Origin: Microbacterium sp. MM2322
GTDB taxonomy: Bacteria > Actinomycetota > Actinomycetes > Actinomycetales > Microbacteriaceae
Length of the DNA stretch: 64,000 nt
Assembly (NCBI RefSeq): GCF_964186585.1
Contig: NZ_OZ075067.1
Span: 2,976,001 to 3,040,000 of the forward strand
Reading direction: 5' to 3'
Positions within the stretch are counted from its first letter, which is position 1. Every line of letters begins with the position of its first letter. The position numbers and the translations under genes were made by a program. The notes below the pieces were generated by a model. That model did not search any database and was not told where the DNA came from. It saw only the letters and a program-made list of their open reading frames with translations. Shown piece by piece: positions 30,379 to 38,685 of the stretch.

Positions 30379-30917
30379 TGAGCGCTCTGCACACGATCAT
30401 CGCCGCCGCGCGGCAGCACTCGCGGACCACGCCCGCACGACCGCCTCTGCTCCCCGCAGGCACGCGATTCGAGGAACGCGACATCCGCATCGGCGGACGT
30501 TCGCTACGGGAGCTGGCTCAGACGAGGACGACTCCCTGCGTCCTGATCGCGCCGGCCGAACGCAGCGACCGTGAGCGTTTCGTCAGCGTCGTGGTGACCA
30601 CGGTCACGGGCCGGGAGGAGCCGGGGCCGTCATGCCGCACGGTCCACCTGTCGGTCGACAGCGACCTCGACGACGTCGCCGACCAGGTCACGCTCGCCCT
30701 CCTCCTGGGCGGCGCGACGGATCGCAGTCTGGTGTCGAGCGTCGTCGTGGGGTCGGGCTCGTCGCACCGGAAGGTGTCCGCGCTGCTGCCGGCGATCACG
30801 TCGCCCGGCGACCGGATCGTGCTCTTCTGCGAAGGGACCGTCGCCCGCTCCCAGCTGGTCGCGCCCGCCGTCGACAGCGAATCCGACGAGGACTGGACGG
30901 GGCGATGCGGCAAGTAG
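30378..30917 (+). CDS. Unknown protein, diverged paralog of the preceding gene
   Basis: 179 residues; its ATG shares one base with the upstream stop. The N-terminal third matches the previous protein (RDIRIGGRSLRELAQTRTTP against RDVTVAGVSLTRLAELEGTP). The rest (RTVHLSVDSDLDDVADQVTL, LLPAITSPGDRIVLFCEGTV) also has the LLP..PGD..V layout, suggesting the same beta fold reduced further. No catalytic residues are recognised. Overlaps the next gene by 13 bases. Confidence 0.65.
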   Translation: MSALHTIIAAARQHSRTTPARPPLLPAGTRFEERDIRIGGRSLRELAQTRTTPCVLIAPAERSDRERFVSVVVTTVTGREEPGPSCRTVHLSVDSDLDDVADQVTLALLLGGATDRSLVSSVVVGSGSSHRKVSALLPAITSPGDRIVLFCEGTVARSQLVAPAVDSESDEDWTGRCGK

Positions 30918-31432
30918 ACCCGGCCGGCATCCGCATCCGGCTGTTCCGCTCCGACCGCCCGCACTGGGGCCACGTGTGGCGCGGTGTCGCGCGTCACGGC
31001 ATCGTGACCGACCGCATCGTCGTGTACTCGCCGCTGTCCTCGGACGCTGAGCGCACGTTCGCGCTGGCGGCATCCACCTTCTGGAAGGTCGCCGTCTGCG
31101 CCGGTTTCGTCCTCTGGATGGCCCTCGTCGGGATGGGCGCTCCGACGGTACCGACGCTGCTGCTGATGACCGCGGCGATCGTCGGACCGGGGGTGTTCCT
31201 GTCGTATCGGGGCCGAGCCGCGGCTCGCGACGCGCACTCCGTCCGGTGCACGTTCTTTGCCGGAGAGGTCTCGCCGTCGGCGTTGGATGTGGCCCACCGC
31301 ATCCAACAGCAGGCCGACGAGCTCGACCATGCGGAGCAGGACCTCGTGCGAGGCCGGATCACCCGCGAGGAGTTCGACCTCGTGTGGCTGCACGCCTACG
31401 AGGCGACGGCGAGTCGGCGGCGCGAGTTGTGA
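30905..31432 (+). CDS. Two-helix membrane protein of unknown function
   Basis: 175 residues from the ATG at 30905. The N-terminal soluble part holds RPHWGHVWRGVARHGIVTDR. Two adjacent membrane helices follow (FWKVAVCAGFVLWMALVGMG and TVPTLLLMTAAIVGPGVFLS), then a cytoplasmic helical tail (AHRIQQQADELDHAEQDLVR) ending GRITREEFDLVWLHAYEATA. WGHVWRGVARHG and the tail look conserved rather than random. Third gene of the operon starting at 29827. Confidence 0.7.
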   Translation: MRQVDPAGIRIRLFRSDRPHWGHVWRGVARHGIVTDRIVVYSPLSSDAERTFALAASTFWKVAVCAGFVLWMALVGMGAPTVPTLLLMTAAIVGPGVFLSYRGRAAARDAHSVRCTFFAGEVSPSALDVAHRIQQQADELDHAEQDLVRGRITREEFDLVWLHAYEATASRRREL

Positions 31433-31519
31433 CTCTCACCAATCGGCGCCGAAATCAAGCGGTTGAGTGGAATCGTCGCGAGTCAGATCCTGGGGTTCCC
31501 ACGAACTGAGGAGTGTGCC

Positions 31520-31690
31520 ATGGGTCTCGACGACAAGATCAAGAACGCTGCGCAGGACATCGCCGGCAAGGCGAAGGAAGCCCTGGGCGAGCACCGCAAT
31601 GACGAGGACCTTCGCCGCGAGGGCGAAGCCGACCAGCGCGAAGCGAACCTCAAGAAGGCCGGCGAGAACGTCAAGGACGCGTTCAAGTAA
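31520..31690 (+). CDS. CsbD family stress-response protein
   Basis: 56 residues: GLDDKIKNAAQDIAGKAKEA then LGEHRNDEDLRREGEADQRE, the lysine/alanine-rich helical CsbD pattern. CsbD of Bacillus is a SigB-dependent general stress protein of unknown mechanism. TGAGGAGTG precedes the ATG. A strong terminator follows, so it is a short separate transcript, likely abundant. Confidence 0.93.
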   Translation: MGLDDKIKNAAQDIAGKAKEALGEHRNDEDLRREGEADQREANLKKAGENVKDAFK

Positions 31691-31708
31691 GCCAGTTGGA
31701 CTGAATGT

Positions 31709-31745
31709 GAAGGGCCCCGCCGGTCAGCCGGTGGGGCCCTTCCTT
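31709..31745 (+). terminator. Terminator after the CsbD gene
   Basis: AAGGGCCCC-GCCGG-TCA-GCCGGT-GGGGCCCTT forms a long GC-rich stem with a 3-5 base loop, followed by CCTTCGTGT. It lies 18 bases after the CsbD stop. Confidence 0.85.
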
Positions 31746-31785
31746 CGTGTGCGGCACCCCGGACGGCGCGCTGTGGGCTGTGCAC

Positions 31786-31862
31786 GGATGCAATGGATGC
31801 CGCTCGACGCGCCGCGCCGCGGCATCCACCACCGGCGTGTCGGCCTCGATCCCTTGCATCCG
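31786..31862. repeat. Family-1 palindromic element, copy 1 (inverted centre)
   Basis: Arms GGATGCAATGGATGCCGC... and ...CCCTTGCATCC. The centre reads GGCATCCACCACCGGCGTGT, the reverse complement of the centre of the other three copies, so this copy is inserted in the opposite orientation. Lies between the CsbD terminator and the MFS gene. Confidence 0.85.
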
Positions 31863-31917
31863 CCACCGCCGGCAGGCGAGCGGCGGGCACAGCCGAGTCA
31901 GTCGATAGGGTCGCATC

Positions 31918-33213
31918 ATGCGCGAACCGACCCCGCGGCCACCCGACAACGGGCGGCGACCCGAGGTCCTGCGCATCCCGGCATTCCGGCTCTTCTGGAC
32001 GGCGACGACCATCCGCGGGTTCGGGTCGGCCATCGCGAACGTCGCGTTCCAAGTGCTCATCGTCACGGTGGTCGCGGCGACGCCGGCGCAGATCGGCATC
32101 CTGAACGCGCTGGGCGTCGCGCCGTACCTCTTTCTCGGGTTCATCATCGGAGCGCTGATGGATCGTTGGAACCGGCAGCGCACGCTGGTGCTGACGAGCA
32201 TCGGCCGCGCGGTCGTCTTCGCGCTGGTCCCGGTCCTGCTGCTGCTCGGCGACCTCGACTTCTGGTCGCTCGCGGCGATCATGCTCACGCTCGGAGTCCT
32301 GACCCTGTTCGCCCAGTCGGCAGAACAGCCGTTCGTGCCGCAGATCGTCCCCCGGGCATCCCTCGTCTCTGCGAACGCGAGGCTCAGTCAAAGCGAGACC
32401 GTGGCCGGAACGGCCGGTCCGGCGGCGGGTGGCGCACTCCTCACCCTCGTCGGTGCGCCCCTCATCTTCGTCTTCGAGGCCGTCATCCACGCGGTCTCCG
32501 CGGTTCTCCAGTCCCGCATCCGTGTCACCGAATCCGCGCCTGCTCCGCGCGCGGCAGGACGACACATCGGGCATGACATCGCCGAGGGCATGCGCTTCAC
32601 GTACAGGCACAAGACGCTGCGTCCGCTCGCGCTCTCCGTGCACGTGTGGTTCCTCGGCAACAGCATCGTCGCGACCGTCTTCGCCGTCTTCGCCCTCCGA
32701 GAGCTGGGGATGCCGGCCTGGGCCTACGGCATCGCGGTCGCCTTCGGCGGGGTCGGCGGCTTCCTCGGCGCAATCCTCGCCCCCGCCGTCGGCGAGCGGA
32801 TCGGCGCCGGGCGCGCGATCCTCATCGGCCGGAGCCTGACCGTCGTGCCGTGGCTGCTCCTGGCTGTCGCGCCGCTCAGCAACGCGACGAACATCGTCCT
32901 GCTGGTCGTGGTCGTCTCGATCGCGCAATTCCTCTTCGGCCTCGCCATGGGAATCGAGGACGCGAACGACATCTCGTATCGCCAGGCGATCGCGCCCGAC
33001 GCGATCCAGGGCCGCATGAACGCGACCATCCGCACGACGAACCGCATCGTCTTCTTCTTCGGCGCCCTCGGCGCGGGGGTGCTCGCCACCTGGCTCGGTT
33101 ACAGCGTGAGCCTCGGAATCGCCGCGGCCGTCTTCGCTGTCGCCGCGCTGGTGATCGCGTTCTCGCCGCTGCGCAATGCGCGGCACGGGGAGGGCGAGCC
33201 CTCCGCACGGTGA
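31918..33213 (+). CDS. MFS transporter, drug efflux type
   Basis: 431 residues, about 12 hydrophobic helices. MFS motif A is seen as GALMDRWNRQRTLVLTSIGR between TM2 and TM3. The pattern AFRLFWTATTIRGFGSAIAN then FQVLIVTVVAATPAQIGIL resembles MefA/enterobactin-exporter-like efflux proteins. The C-terminus is charged (RNARHGEGEPSAR). The substrate is unknown. Flanked on both sides by family-1 palindromes. Confidence 0.9.
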   Translation: MREPTPRPPDNGRRPEVLRIPAFRLFWTATTIRGFGSAIANVAFQVLIVTVVAATPAQIGILNALGVAPYLFLGFIIGALMDRWNRQRTLVLTSIGRAVVFALVPVLLLLGDLDFWSLAAIMLTLGVLTLFAQSAEQPFVPQIVPRASLVSANARLSQSETVAGTAGPAAGGALLTLVGAPLIFVFEAVIHAVSAVLQSRIRVTESAPAPRAAGRHIGHDIAEGMRFTYRHKTLRPLALSVHVWFLGNSIVATVFAVFALRELGMPAWAYGIAVAFGGVGGFLGAILAPAVGERIGAGRAILIGRSLTVVPWLLLAVAPLSNATNIVLLVVVVSIAQFLFGLAMGIEDANDISYRQAIAPDAIQGRMNATIRTTNRIVFFFGALGAGVLATWLGYSVSLGIAAAVFAVAALVIAFSPLRNARHGEGEPSAR

Positions 33214-33236
33214 CCTCCGTCGTCGCAGGCGTTCAC

Positions 33237-33313
33237 GGATGCAATGGATCCGCGGCGACACGCCGGTGGTGGATGCCGCAGCGCGACGTGTCGCGCAGCA
33301 TCCATTGCATCCG
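33237..33313. repeat. Family-1 palindromic element, copy 2
   Basis: GGATGCAATGGATCCGCGGC... pairs with ...GCATCCATTGCATCCG over ~30 bases; the loop region is CACGCCGGTGGTGGATGCCG. Immediately beyond it (33314-33417) lies a minus-strand open stretch ending VSQTDIDAEAFGRVIASLS and a TAG, which looks like the C-terminal tail of a lost gene. Confidence 0.9.
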
Positions 33314-33417
33314 CTAACTGAGGCTGGCGATCACACGGCCGAAGGCTTCGGCATCGATATCGGTCTGAGACACGCAGCGAGTCGCGCACGCCCTCTGGCT
33401 CGAGGCGGGTCCGTCCG

Positions 33418-33921
33418 CTACGCGAGCGCGCGTTCGAAGAAGACAAGGCCGTCTCGACGTCCCACTTCGCGGAGGCCTGCCTTTTCGAGCACTCTGCGGG
33501 ATGCGGCGTTGCTGAGCTCGGTGTCTGCTTTCGCTCGCGTCGCGCCCCATCGCTGAGCATGGTGGAGCGCGAGAGTGACCGCCGCCGACGCGAGCCCTTT
33601 CCCTCGCGCCGCGGGTATCAGGCCGTAGCCGAACTCGACGGCACCGGTCTCGTCGGGCGGGCCGAAGAACCCGAATCCTCCGACGGCGACCCGGTCATCC
33701 GGCCGTCGGATGGCGTACATCGTGAACGGCAAATCCTGGGGTTCGGATGCCGCCAGCGCGGCGAGCGGGTCGAGTTCGTCGGCGAACGGGTAATCGGGAT
33801 GCCAGTCGTCACCCGACTGCTCCGCCCGATCGATGATCCGGCGGGCAATGGCGGGAGTGATCCGCGTGAGAAGGACGTGACTGTCGGCGAGCATCATCCC
33901 CATCATCGCCTGCCGCAACAT
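33418..33921 (-). CDS. GNAT family N-acetyltransferase
   Basis: 167 residues from the ATG at 33921. Acetyl-CoA binding loop in LIPAARGKGLASAAVTLAL (R/Q-x-x-G-x-G/A). Strand VEFGYGL precedes it, and RAKADTELSNAASRRVLEKA with GLREVGRRDGLVFFERAL follows, as in RimJ/RimL-type enzymes that acetylate protein N-termini or small amines. Bracketed by family-1 elements at 33237 and 33936. Confidence 0.9.
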   Translation of the reverse strand: MLRQAMMGMMLADSHVLLTRITPAIARRIIDRAEQSGDDWHPDYPFADELDPLAALAASEPQDLPFTMYAIRRPDDRVAVGGFGFFGPPDETGAVEFGYGLIPAARGKGLASAAVTLALHHAQRWGATRAKADTELSNAASRRVLEKAGLREVGRRDGLVFFERALA

Positions 33922-33935
33922 GCTCACCCGTGCGC

Positions 33936-34012
33936 CGATGCAATGGATCCGAGGGGACACGCCGGTGGTGGATGCCGCAGCGCGGCGTGTCGCGTGGCAT
34001 CCATTGCATCCG
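33936..34012. repeat. Family-1 palindromic element, copy 3
   Basis: CGATGCAATGGATCCGAGGG ... GTGGCATCCATTGCATCCG, centre CACGCCGGTGGTGGATGCCG. It forms the left part of a ~165-bp direct repeat shared with 35702-35866, which also includes the end of copA. Confidence 0.9.
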
Positions 34013-34028
34013 CTGACAGCGGCAACCT

Positions 34029-34105
34029 TCAGCCCCGGCTCGACCCCTGGAACCCGCGCAGCCGCAGGCTGTTCGTCACCACGAACACCGACGACAGCGC
34101 CGCGA
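34029..34105 (-). pseudogene. Duplicated 3' end of copA
   Basis: Encodes [20 protein letters not shown] and SRG-stop, the same last residues as copA at 35795, with nearly identical DNA including the downstream palindrome. The upstream copA sequence is absent, so this is a remnant, not a gene. Confidence 0.9.
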
Positions 34106-34418
34106 TCGCCGCGGCGCAGGTCACTCTCGGCCTCACCGATGGCCGAAATGTCGTCGACGACACGGCGGTCAAGACGCATCGGGTTCGTGGTCGGTTCGGA
34201 GAACATTTCGCCCAAACGCCCACCTCGGGAGAGGCTGATGAGCGATGCTTCAAGGCCGCGACGTCTACTGCACCATTAGGGTGACGCGACAAACCGCGTC
34301 CTGGCGATGACAGAAATTCCCACATGGGGACAATTTTCACTTGCGTGGGAACGCTCGCTGGTGTCATAGTTCGCTCACTGCGGACGGCTAGGTCCGCCAG
34401 TGCCAAGGGGAGCTTGAG
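34106..34418. other. Region without an intact gene: 5' gene fragment and leader DNA
   Basis: On the minus strand from the ATG at 34206 a coding-like stretch reads MFSEPTTNPMRLDRRVVDDI and then SAIGEAESDL, before fusing to the copA remnant; it looks like the start of a gene cut off by the duplication. From ~34290 the DNA becomes visibly less GC-rich (TGACAGAAATTCCCACATGG) and leads into the metalloprotease gene. I see nothing else. Confidence 0.5.
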
Positions 34419-34957
34419 GTGAAACATAGGCGGCGCGCAAAGCTGGTTTCAGCGGGTGCAGTCGTAGCGCTCGTACTTGCTTCGTTTATCCCGGCGTCAG
34501 CGGCGTCTGCGTACACAAAGACGGGCTGCAAGTGGTCCAGCTCTGCGTCCGATGGAACGGTGAAAATATCGGATCAGCATGGTCTCCCAGCGCTGTCTCT
34601 GCCGCGCTCAGCTGGGCCAATTACTCTGACGTAAACGGTATGACAACCACCAGCTCGGCCGTCATGTACGGATATGAGGACAACGCAGGGCCTAGTGGCT
34701 ACGCCGGACGTACGACCTGGACCTGTCTGGGCGGAGCTTACCTCGGCGCGAACGTCACGATTAACCCGTACTACGCGAACTCCTACAACACCGCGAAACG
34801 CCGAGCCGTTTGGGTGCACGAGTTCGGGCACGCGCTCGGACTCGATCACGGCCCGTCGAATGCGCTTATGAACACCTGTGCGCCATGTGTGTACGAGAAC
34901 TACGGCTACTACTTTCCTCGCCCCGACGACGTCGCGGGCATGAACTCGATTTATTAG
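34419..34957 (+). pseudogene. Secreted matrixin-like zinc metalloprotease, frameshifted
   Basis: The first frame (34419) gives a signal peptide (LVSAGAVVALVLASFIPASA) and YTKTGCKWSSSASDGTVK. A different frame continues NIGSAWSPSAVSAALSWANY and contains the zinc site WVHEFGHALGLDHG (HExxHxxGxxH) and a C-terminal NTCAPCVYENYGYYFPRPDD. Adding one A to the AAAA run at 34563-34566 would join the two into one protein of ~180 residues, so this is one gene with a one-base loss in a homopolymer. It may be real decay or a sequencing error. GC content is lower than in neighbouring genes, suggesting transfer. Confidence 0.85.
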
Positions 34958-34968
34958 GAGCCGAGCTG

Positions 34969-35496
34969 ATGAAGACACGTAGAGGCCTCCTCGCGGCCCT
35001 GATCACTACGCTCGCAGTTGCAGGCGTGGCCGTGTGCTCATCAATTACGACCGGCTCATCCGGGTCAAGAGCCGAGCTTTTCGATTCCGTGCAGTCGCTG
35101 ACTGCCGCCAGCTCCGCTGTCGCGATTGTTGATGTCGTGGACCAGTACTCGGTTGATGAATCAACCCCCATAACAGTATCGACCGTCCGACCTGTGGAAG
35201 TTTTGACGCCGGAAAGACTCGGTGAGGCCTCGAAAACAGCCATCGACGCTCTGCCAAAAGAGGTCGTTGTCCGTCAGGTGCCGGTATCGCTGGAGAAATC
35301 ACCCGTCATGAGGGTAGGAGCCAGATACCTTGTGTTCCTCACCCTGTCTGGCAAGGATGACGCGGCGCAGAACGACTTCTACGTAACGGGAGGGTCTGCC
35401 GGAGTGTACGAGGCCCGCGATGATGGGTTCGTCCATGGCCCCTTTGAAGAGGGCGATGCGTTACCGGAAACCCTCTCGATGGAAGATCTTCGATAG
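34969..35496 (+). CDS. Exported protein of unknown function downstream of the metalloprotease
   Basis: 175 residues; GGAGCCGAGCTG precedes the ATG. The N-terminus is a signal sequence (RGLLAALITTLAVAGVAVCS) with a Cys at about residue 23 that is a poor lipobox, so it is either lipidated or secreted. The remainder has ASSAVAIVDVVDQYSVDEST, VGARYLVFLTLSG and VYEARDDGFVHGPFEEGDAL. No family recognised. It lies 11 bases after the protease in the same lower-GC insert, so it may be a partner or inhibitor; inference. Confidence 0.7.
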   Translation: MKTRRGLLAALITTLAVAGVAVCSSITTGSSGSRAELFDSVQSLTAASSAVAIVDVVDQYSVDESTPITVSTVRPVEVLTPERLGEASKTAIDALPKEVVVRQVPVSLEKSPVMRVGARYLVFLTLSGKDDAAQNDFYVTGGSAGVYEARDDGFVHGPFEEGDALPETLSMEDLR

Positions 35497-35701
35497 GAGC
35501 TACTGCGTTTCAACGCAGCCCGTAATGCCGGGGTGGTTGCACCGCTTCACGTCGACCCGACGCGCAACCCGCGTCTTGGCTCGCCCTGGCGAACAGACCA
35601 TGACTCCGCAGATGGCACAGAGCTGCAGCCCGCCCAGTGGCTGACGGTCGGAGAACCGACCCCGATCCCCGACGGATCAACCATTCTTCTCACCCGCGCG
35701 C
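35497..35701 (+). other. Unassigned fragment between the insert and the copA repeat
   Basis: A plus-strand open stretch reads NAARNAGVVAPLHVDPTRNP and then ELQPAQWLTVGEPTPIPDGS. It has protein-like composition but no start, and runs into the family-1 palindrome. Probably a gene remnant. Confidence 0.35.
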
Positions 35702-35778
35702 GGATGCAAGGGATCCGGCGCGACACGCCGGTGGTGGATGCCGCAGCGCGGCGTGTCGCGCGGCATCCATTGCATCCG
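35702..35778. repeat. Family-1 palindromic element, copy 4
   Basis: GGATGCAAGGGATCCGGCGC ... CGGCATCCATTGCATCCG, centre CACGCCGGTGGTGGATGCCG. Adjacent to the copA stop codon; together with the copA end it repeats at 33936-34102. Confidence 0.9.
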
Positions 35779-35794
35779 CTGACAGCGGCCCTGC

Positions 35795-37972
35795 TCAGCC
35801 CCGGCTCGACCCCTGGAACCCGCGCAGCCGCAGGCTGTTGGTCACCACGAACACCGACGACAGCGCCATCGCCGCCGCCGCGACGAGCGGGTTCAGCAGC
35901 GCGGCCATCGCGAGCGGGATCGCCGCGACGTTGTACGCGAACGCCCAGAACAGGTTGCCCCTGATGATCCCGAGGGTCCGCCGCGCGAGACGCACCGCAT
36001 CGGCGACGACGACCAGGTCGCCCGAGACGACGGTGATGTCGGACGCCGCGATCGCCGCATCCGTTCCGCCACCCATCGCGATGCCGAGGTCGGCGGCCGC
36101 GAGCGCCGCGGCGTCGTTGACGCCGTCGCCCGCCATCGCGACGACCCGGCCCTCGCCCTGCAGGCGGCGGATCGTGTCGAGCTTGCCCGCCGGAGTCACA
36201 CCCGCTTCGACGCGCTCGATGCCGACCTCGGCGGCGACGCGCGACGCCGACGAGGCGGTGTCGCCGGTGAGCAGGATCGGCTCGAGACCGAGTTCACGGA
36301 ACCGGGCGATCGCCGCCGCGCTCGAGGGCTTGACCGTGTCGGCGACGACGATCGCGCCGAGATACTCGCCGTCGCGAGCAACGGCGACGACGGTGCCCTC
36401 GGGCAGGTCGGCGGGCACAGCGACGGCCCACTCCTCTGCCAGCCACGACGGCCGGCCCGCGACGACCGCGGCACCGTCCACGATCCCCTGCACACCGAAT
36501 CCGGCGTGCGACTGGAACGACTCGACGCTCCCCGCTGTCGACGACGCGACGATGGCGCGAGCGACCGGGTGCTCCGATCCCGCCTCGACGGATGCCGCCA
36601 CGGCGAGCAGTTCCTCGCGAGAGACACCCGCAGGCAGCACGTCGGTGACGCTCATGCGTCCCGTCGTGACGGTGCCCGTCTTGTCGAGGACGATCGTGTC
36701 GACGGTGCGGGTCTGCTCGAGCACCTGAGGTCCGCGGATCAGGATGCCGAGCTGCGACCCCCGTCCGGTGCCGACAAGCAAGGCGGTCGGGGTCGCGAGC
36801 CCCAGCGCGCACGGGCAGGCGATGATGAGCGTCGCGACCGCGGCGGTGAAGGCGAGTTCCCACGGAGCCCCGGCGATCGTCCAGCCGACGAGGGCGGCGA
36901 GCGCGAGCCCGATCACGACGGGAACGAAGACGGCCGAGACCCGGTCGGCGAGGCGCTGCACGTCGGCCTTGCCGGTCTGCGCCTCCTCCATGAGCCGCCG
37001 CATCCGGGCGAGTTCGGTGTCGGCACCGACCCGCGCGATCTGCACCTCGAGTCGACCGCCGACGTTGATCGTCGCGCCGACGACGCGCGAGCCCTCGGCG
37101 ACCTCGACCGGCATCGACTCGCCGGTCAGCATGCTCGCGTCGACGCTGCTCATCCCCGCGGTGACGAGTCCGTCCGACGGGATCTTCTCGCCCGGGCGCA
37201 CGACGACCGTGTCGCCGACGACGAGCTGCGAGACGGGCACGCGTGTCTCGACACCGTTCTGGAGCTTCGCGGCATCCGTCGCCCCGAGTTCGAGCAGCGC
37301 GCGCAGCGCCTCGGACGATGCCCGCTTCGCTCGGGCCTCGATGTAGCGGCCCGCCAGGATGAAGACCGTGACGAGCGCGGCAACCTCGAGGTAGATCTCG
37401 TGCCCGCCCGCTTGCGGCGCACCGACCAGCGTGAAGGTCATCGTCATGCCGGGCATGCCGGCGCCGCCGAAGAAGAGCGCGTAGAGCGACCAGCCGAGCG
37501 AGGCGATCACGCCGAGGCTGATGAGGGTGTCCATCGTCGCGGCGCCGTGGCGCAGGTTGACGGCGGCCGCCCGGTGGAACGGCCACGCACCCCAGACCGC
37601 GACGGGAGCGGCGAGCGTCAGCGCGAGCCACTGCCAGTTCTCGAACTGCAGCGCCGGGATCATCGATATCACGGCGACCGGCAGCGACAGCGCGGCGCTG
37701 ATCAGCAGCCGCTGGCGGAGCGGCTTCGTCTCGTCATCCGGCTCGGCCGTCTCGGGCTCGGGGGCCGGCACCGTCGCGCCGTACCCCGCCGCCTCGACCG
37801 TCGCGATGAGCTGCGACGTCTCGACGCCGTCGGCACGGACGCGCGCCTTCTCGGTCGCGTAGTTGACGGATGCCTCGACTCCGGGCAATTTGTTGAGTTT
37901 CCGCTCGATCCGGGTGGCGCACGAGGCGCACGTCATCCCGGAGATGTCGAGCTCGACGTCGGCGGCGCTCAC
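35795..37972 (-). CDS. copA: Copper-translocating P1B-type ATPase
   Basis: 725 residues. N-terminal metal-binding domain with MTCASC (residues 13-18), membrane metal site [10 protein letters not shown], phosphorylation site DKTGTVTTG, a conserved ...[10 protein letters not shown] (the HP motif of the nucleotide domain) and hinge [20 protein letters not shown]. It exports Cu(I) at the expense of ATP. The start overlaps the end of the chaperone gene by 4 bases. Regulation by CsoR is likely, since csoR and its operator lie just upstream. The last ~75 bases are duplicated at 34029. Confidence 0.97.
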   Translation of the reverse strand: MSAADVELDISGMTCASCATRIERKLNKLPGVEASVNYATEKARVRADGVETSQLIATVEAAGYGATVPAPEPETAEPDDETKPLRQRLLISAALSLPVAVISMIPALQFENWQWLALTLAAPVAVWGAWPFHRAAAVNLRHGAATMDTLISLGVIASLGWSLYALFFGGAGMPGMTMTFTLVGAPQAGGHEIYLEVAALVTVFILAGRYIEARAKRASSEALRALLELGATDAAKLQNGVETRVPVSQLVVGDTVVVRPGEKIPSDGLVTAGMSSVDASMLTGESMPVEVAEGSRVVGATINVGGRLEVQIARVGADTELARMRRLMEEAQTGKADVQRLADRVSAVFVPVVIGLALAALVGWTIAGAPWELAFTAAVATLIIACPCALGLATPTALLVGTGRGSQLGILIRGPQVLEQTRTVDTIVLDKTGTVTTGRMSVTDVLPAGVSREELLAVAASVEAGSEHPVARAIVASSTAGSVESFQSHAGFGVQGIVDGAAVVAGRPSWLAEEWAVAVPADLPEGTVVAVARDGEYLGAIVVADTVKPSSAAAIARFRELGLEPILLTGDTASSASRVAAEVGIERVEAGVTPAGKLDTIRRLQGEGRVVAMAGDGVNDAAALAAADLGIAMGGGTDAAIAASDITVVSGDLVVVADAVRLARRTLGIIRGNLFWAFAYNVAAIPLAMAALLNPLVAAAAMALSSVFVVTNSLRLRGFQGSSRG

Positions 37973-38256
37973 GCGGACACCCGGGTGTATCCGGCCTCCT
38001 CGATGGCGGCGGTCAGGGCGTCGTCGTCGAGGGGGGTCGCGCTGTGCACGGTGACGTGCGAGGTACCGCCGGCGACGAGGTCGACGGACACGGCCTCGAC
38101 GCCGTCGATCTCGGAAAGCTCCTCGCGGACGCTCGCGACGCAGTGAGCGCAGGTCATGCCGGTGACGAGCAGTTCTTCGTTGATGGCGGATGCCGGGGCT
38201 GCGGGCGTCGCGGATGCGGAGACGTCGGTGAGTCCGAGCTGGATGCGGTCGGTCAT
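37969..38256 (-). CDS. copZ: Heavy-metal-associated domain copper chaperone
   Basis: 95 residues. A ~28-residue N-terminal tail precedes an HMA domain with metal site [20 protein letters not shown]. It ferries Cu(I) to CopA, whose start it overlaps by 4 bases. CCGGGAGTTTCG-like spacing separates it from csoR by 25 bases, so the three genes form one operon. Confidence 0.94.
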   Translation of the reverse strand: MTDRIQLGLTDVSASATPAAPASAINEELLVTGMTCAHCVASVREELSEIDGVEAVSVDLVAGGTSHVTVHSATPLDDDALTAAIEEAGYTRVSA

Positions 38257-38281
38257 GGTGTTCCTCCGGGAGTTTCGGGTT

Positions 38282-38563
38282 TCAGGAGCGGACGAGACGC
38301 GCGATCGCGTCGTTCGCCTCGCGGATCTTGTCGGCCGCGACCTGGCCGCCCTCGGCGCTCGCCTCGGCGACGCAGTGGCTGAGGTGGTCGCTCAGCAATG
38401 ACAGCGCGACGGTCTCGAGCGCCTTCGTCGCGGCGGAGACCTGCGTGAGGATGTCGATGCAGTACTTGTCCTCATCGACCATGCGCGCGATGCCGCGCAC
38501 CTGGCCCTCGACGCGGCGCAGCCGCTTCTGCAGGTCGTCCTTGTTCGCGTCGTAGCCGTTCAT
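38282..38563 (-). CDS. csoR: Copper-sensing repressor CsoR
   Basis: 93 residues from the ATG at 38563 (an ATG at 38575 lies inside the operator). DUF156 helical fold: DLQKRLRRVEGQVRGIARMV. Cu(I) ligands Cys35 (YCIDI), His60 and Cys64 (SDHLSHCV) match Cys36-His61-Cys65 of M. tuberculosis CsoR. Copper binding releases it from DNA. First gene of csoR-copZ-copA. Confidence 0.96.
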   Translation of the reverse strand: MNGYDANKDDLQKRLRRVEGQVRGIARMVDEDKYCIDILTQVSAATKALETVALSLLSDHLSHCVAEASAEGGQVAADKIREANDAIARLVRS

Positions 38564-38573
38564 GCTGGATACC

Positions 38574-38590
38574 ATACCCCCCTAGGGTAT
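38574..38590. promoter_or_regulatory. CsoR operator
   Basis: ATACCCCCCTAGGGTAT is a near-perfect dyad with the central run of C/G typical of CsoR boxes. It lies just before the csoR start, consistent with autoregulation of the operon. Confidence 0.85.
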
Positions 38591-38627
38591 CCGGGTCAAG
38601 CGACCGCCGCGCAGCATCCCCTCTTCC

Positions 38628-38674
38628 CCTGTCGCAACACGCCGCGCGACCCCGCACTTCGCGACAGGCGAGCG
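38628..38674 (+). repeat. Family-2 hairpin element, single copy
   Basis: CCTGTCGCAACACGCCGCGC ... CACTTCGCGACAGGCGAGCG, stem CCTGTCGC/GCGACAGG. Lies between the divergent csoR promoter and the end of the GntR gene. Confidence 0.85.
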
Positions 38675-38685
38675 GCGCCCCGCGG

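Noticed and set aside
31786-31862. Simple transcription terminators as explanation for the family-1 palindromes
   Set aside because: The arms are too long and conserved, the loop sequence is conserved, one copy is inverted at the centre, no T-run follows, and a separate good terminator already precedes the first copy.
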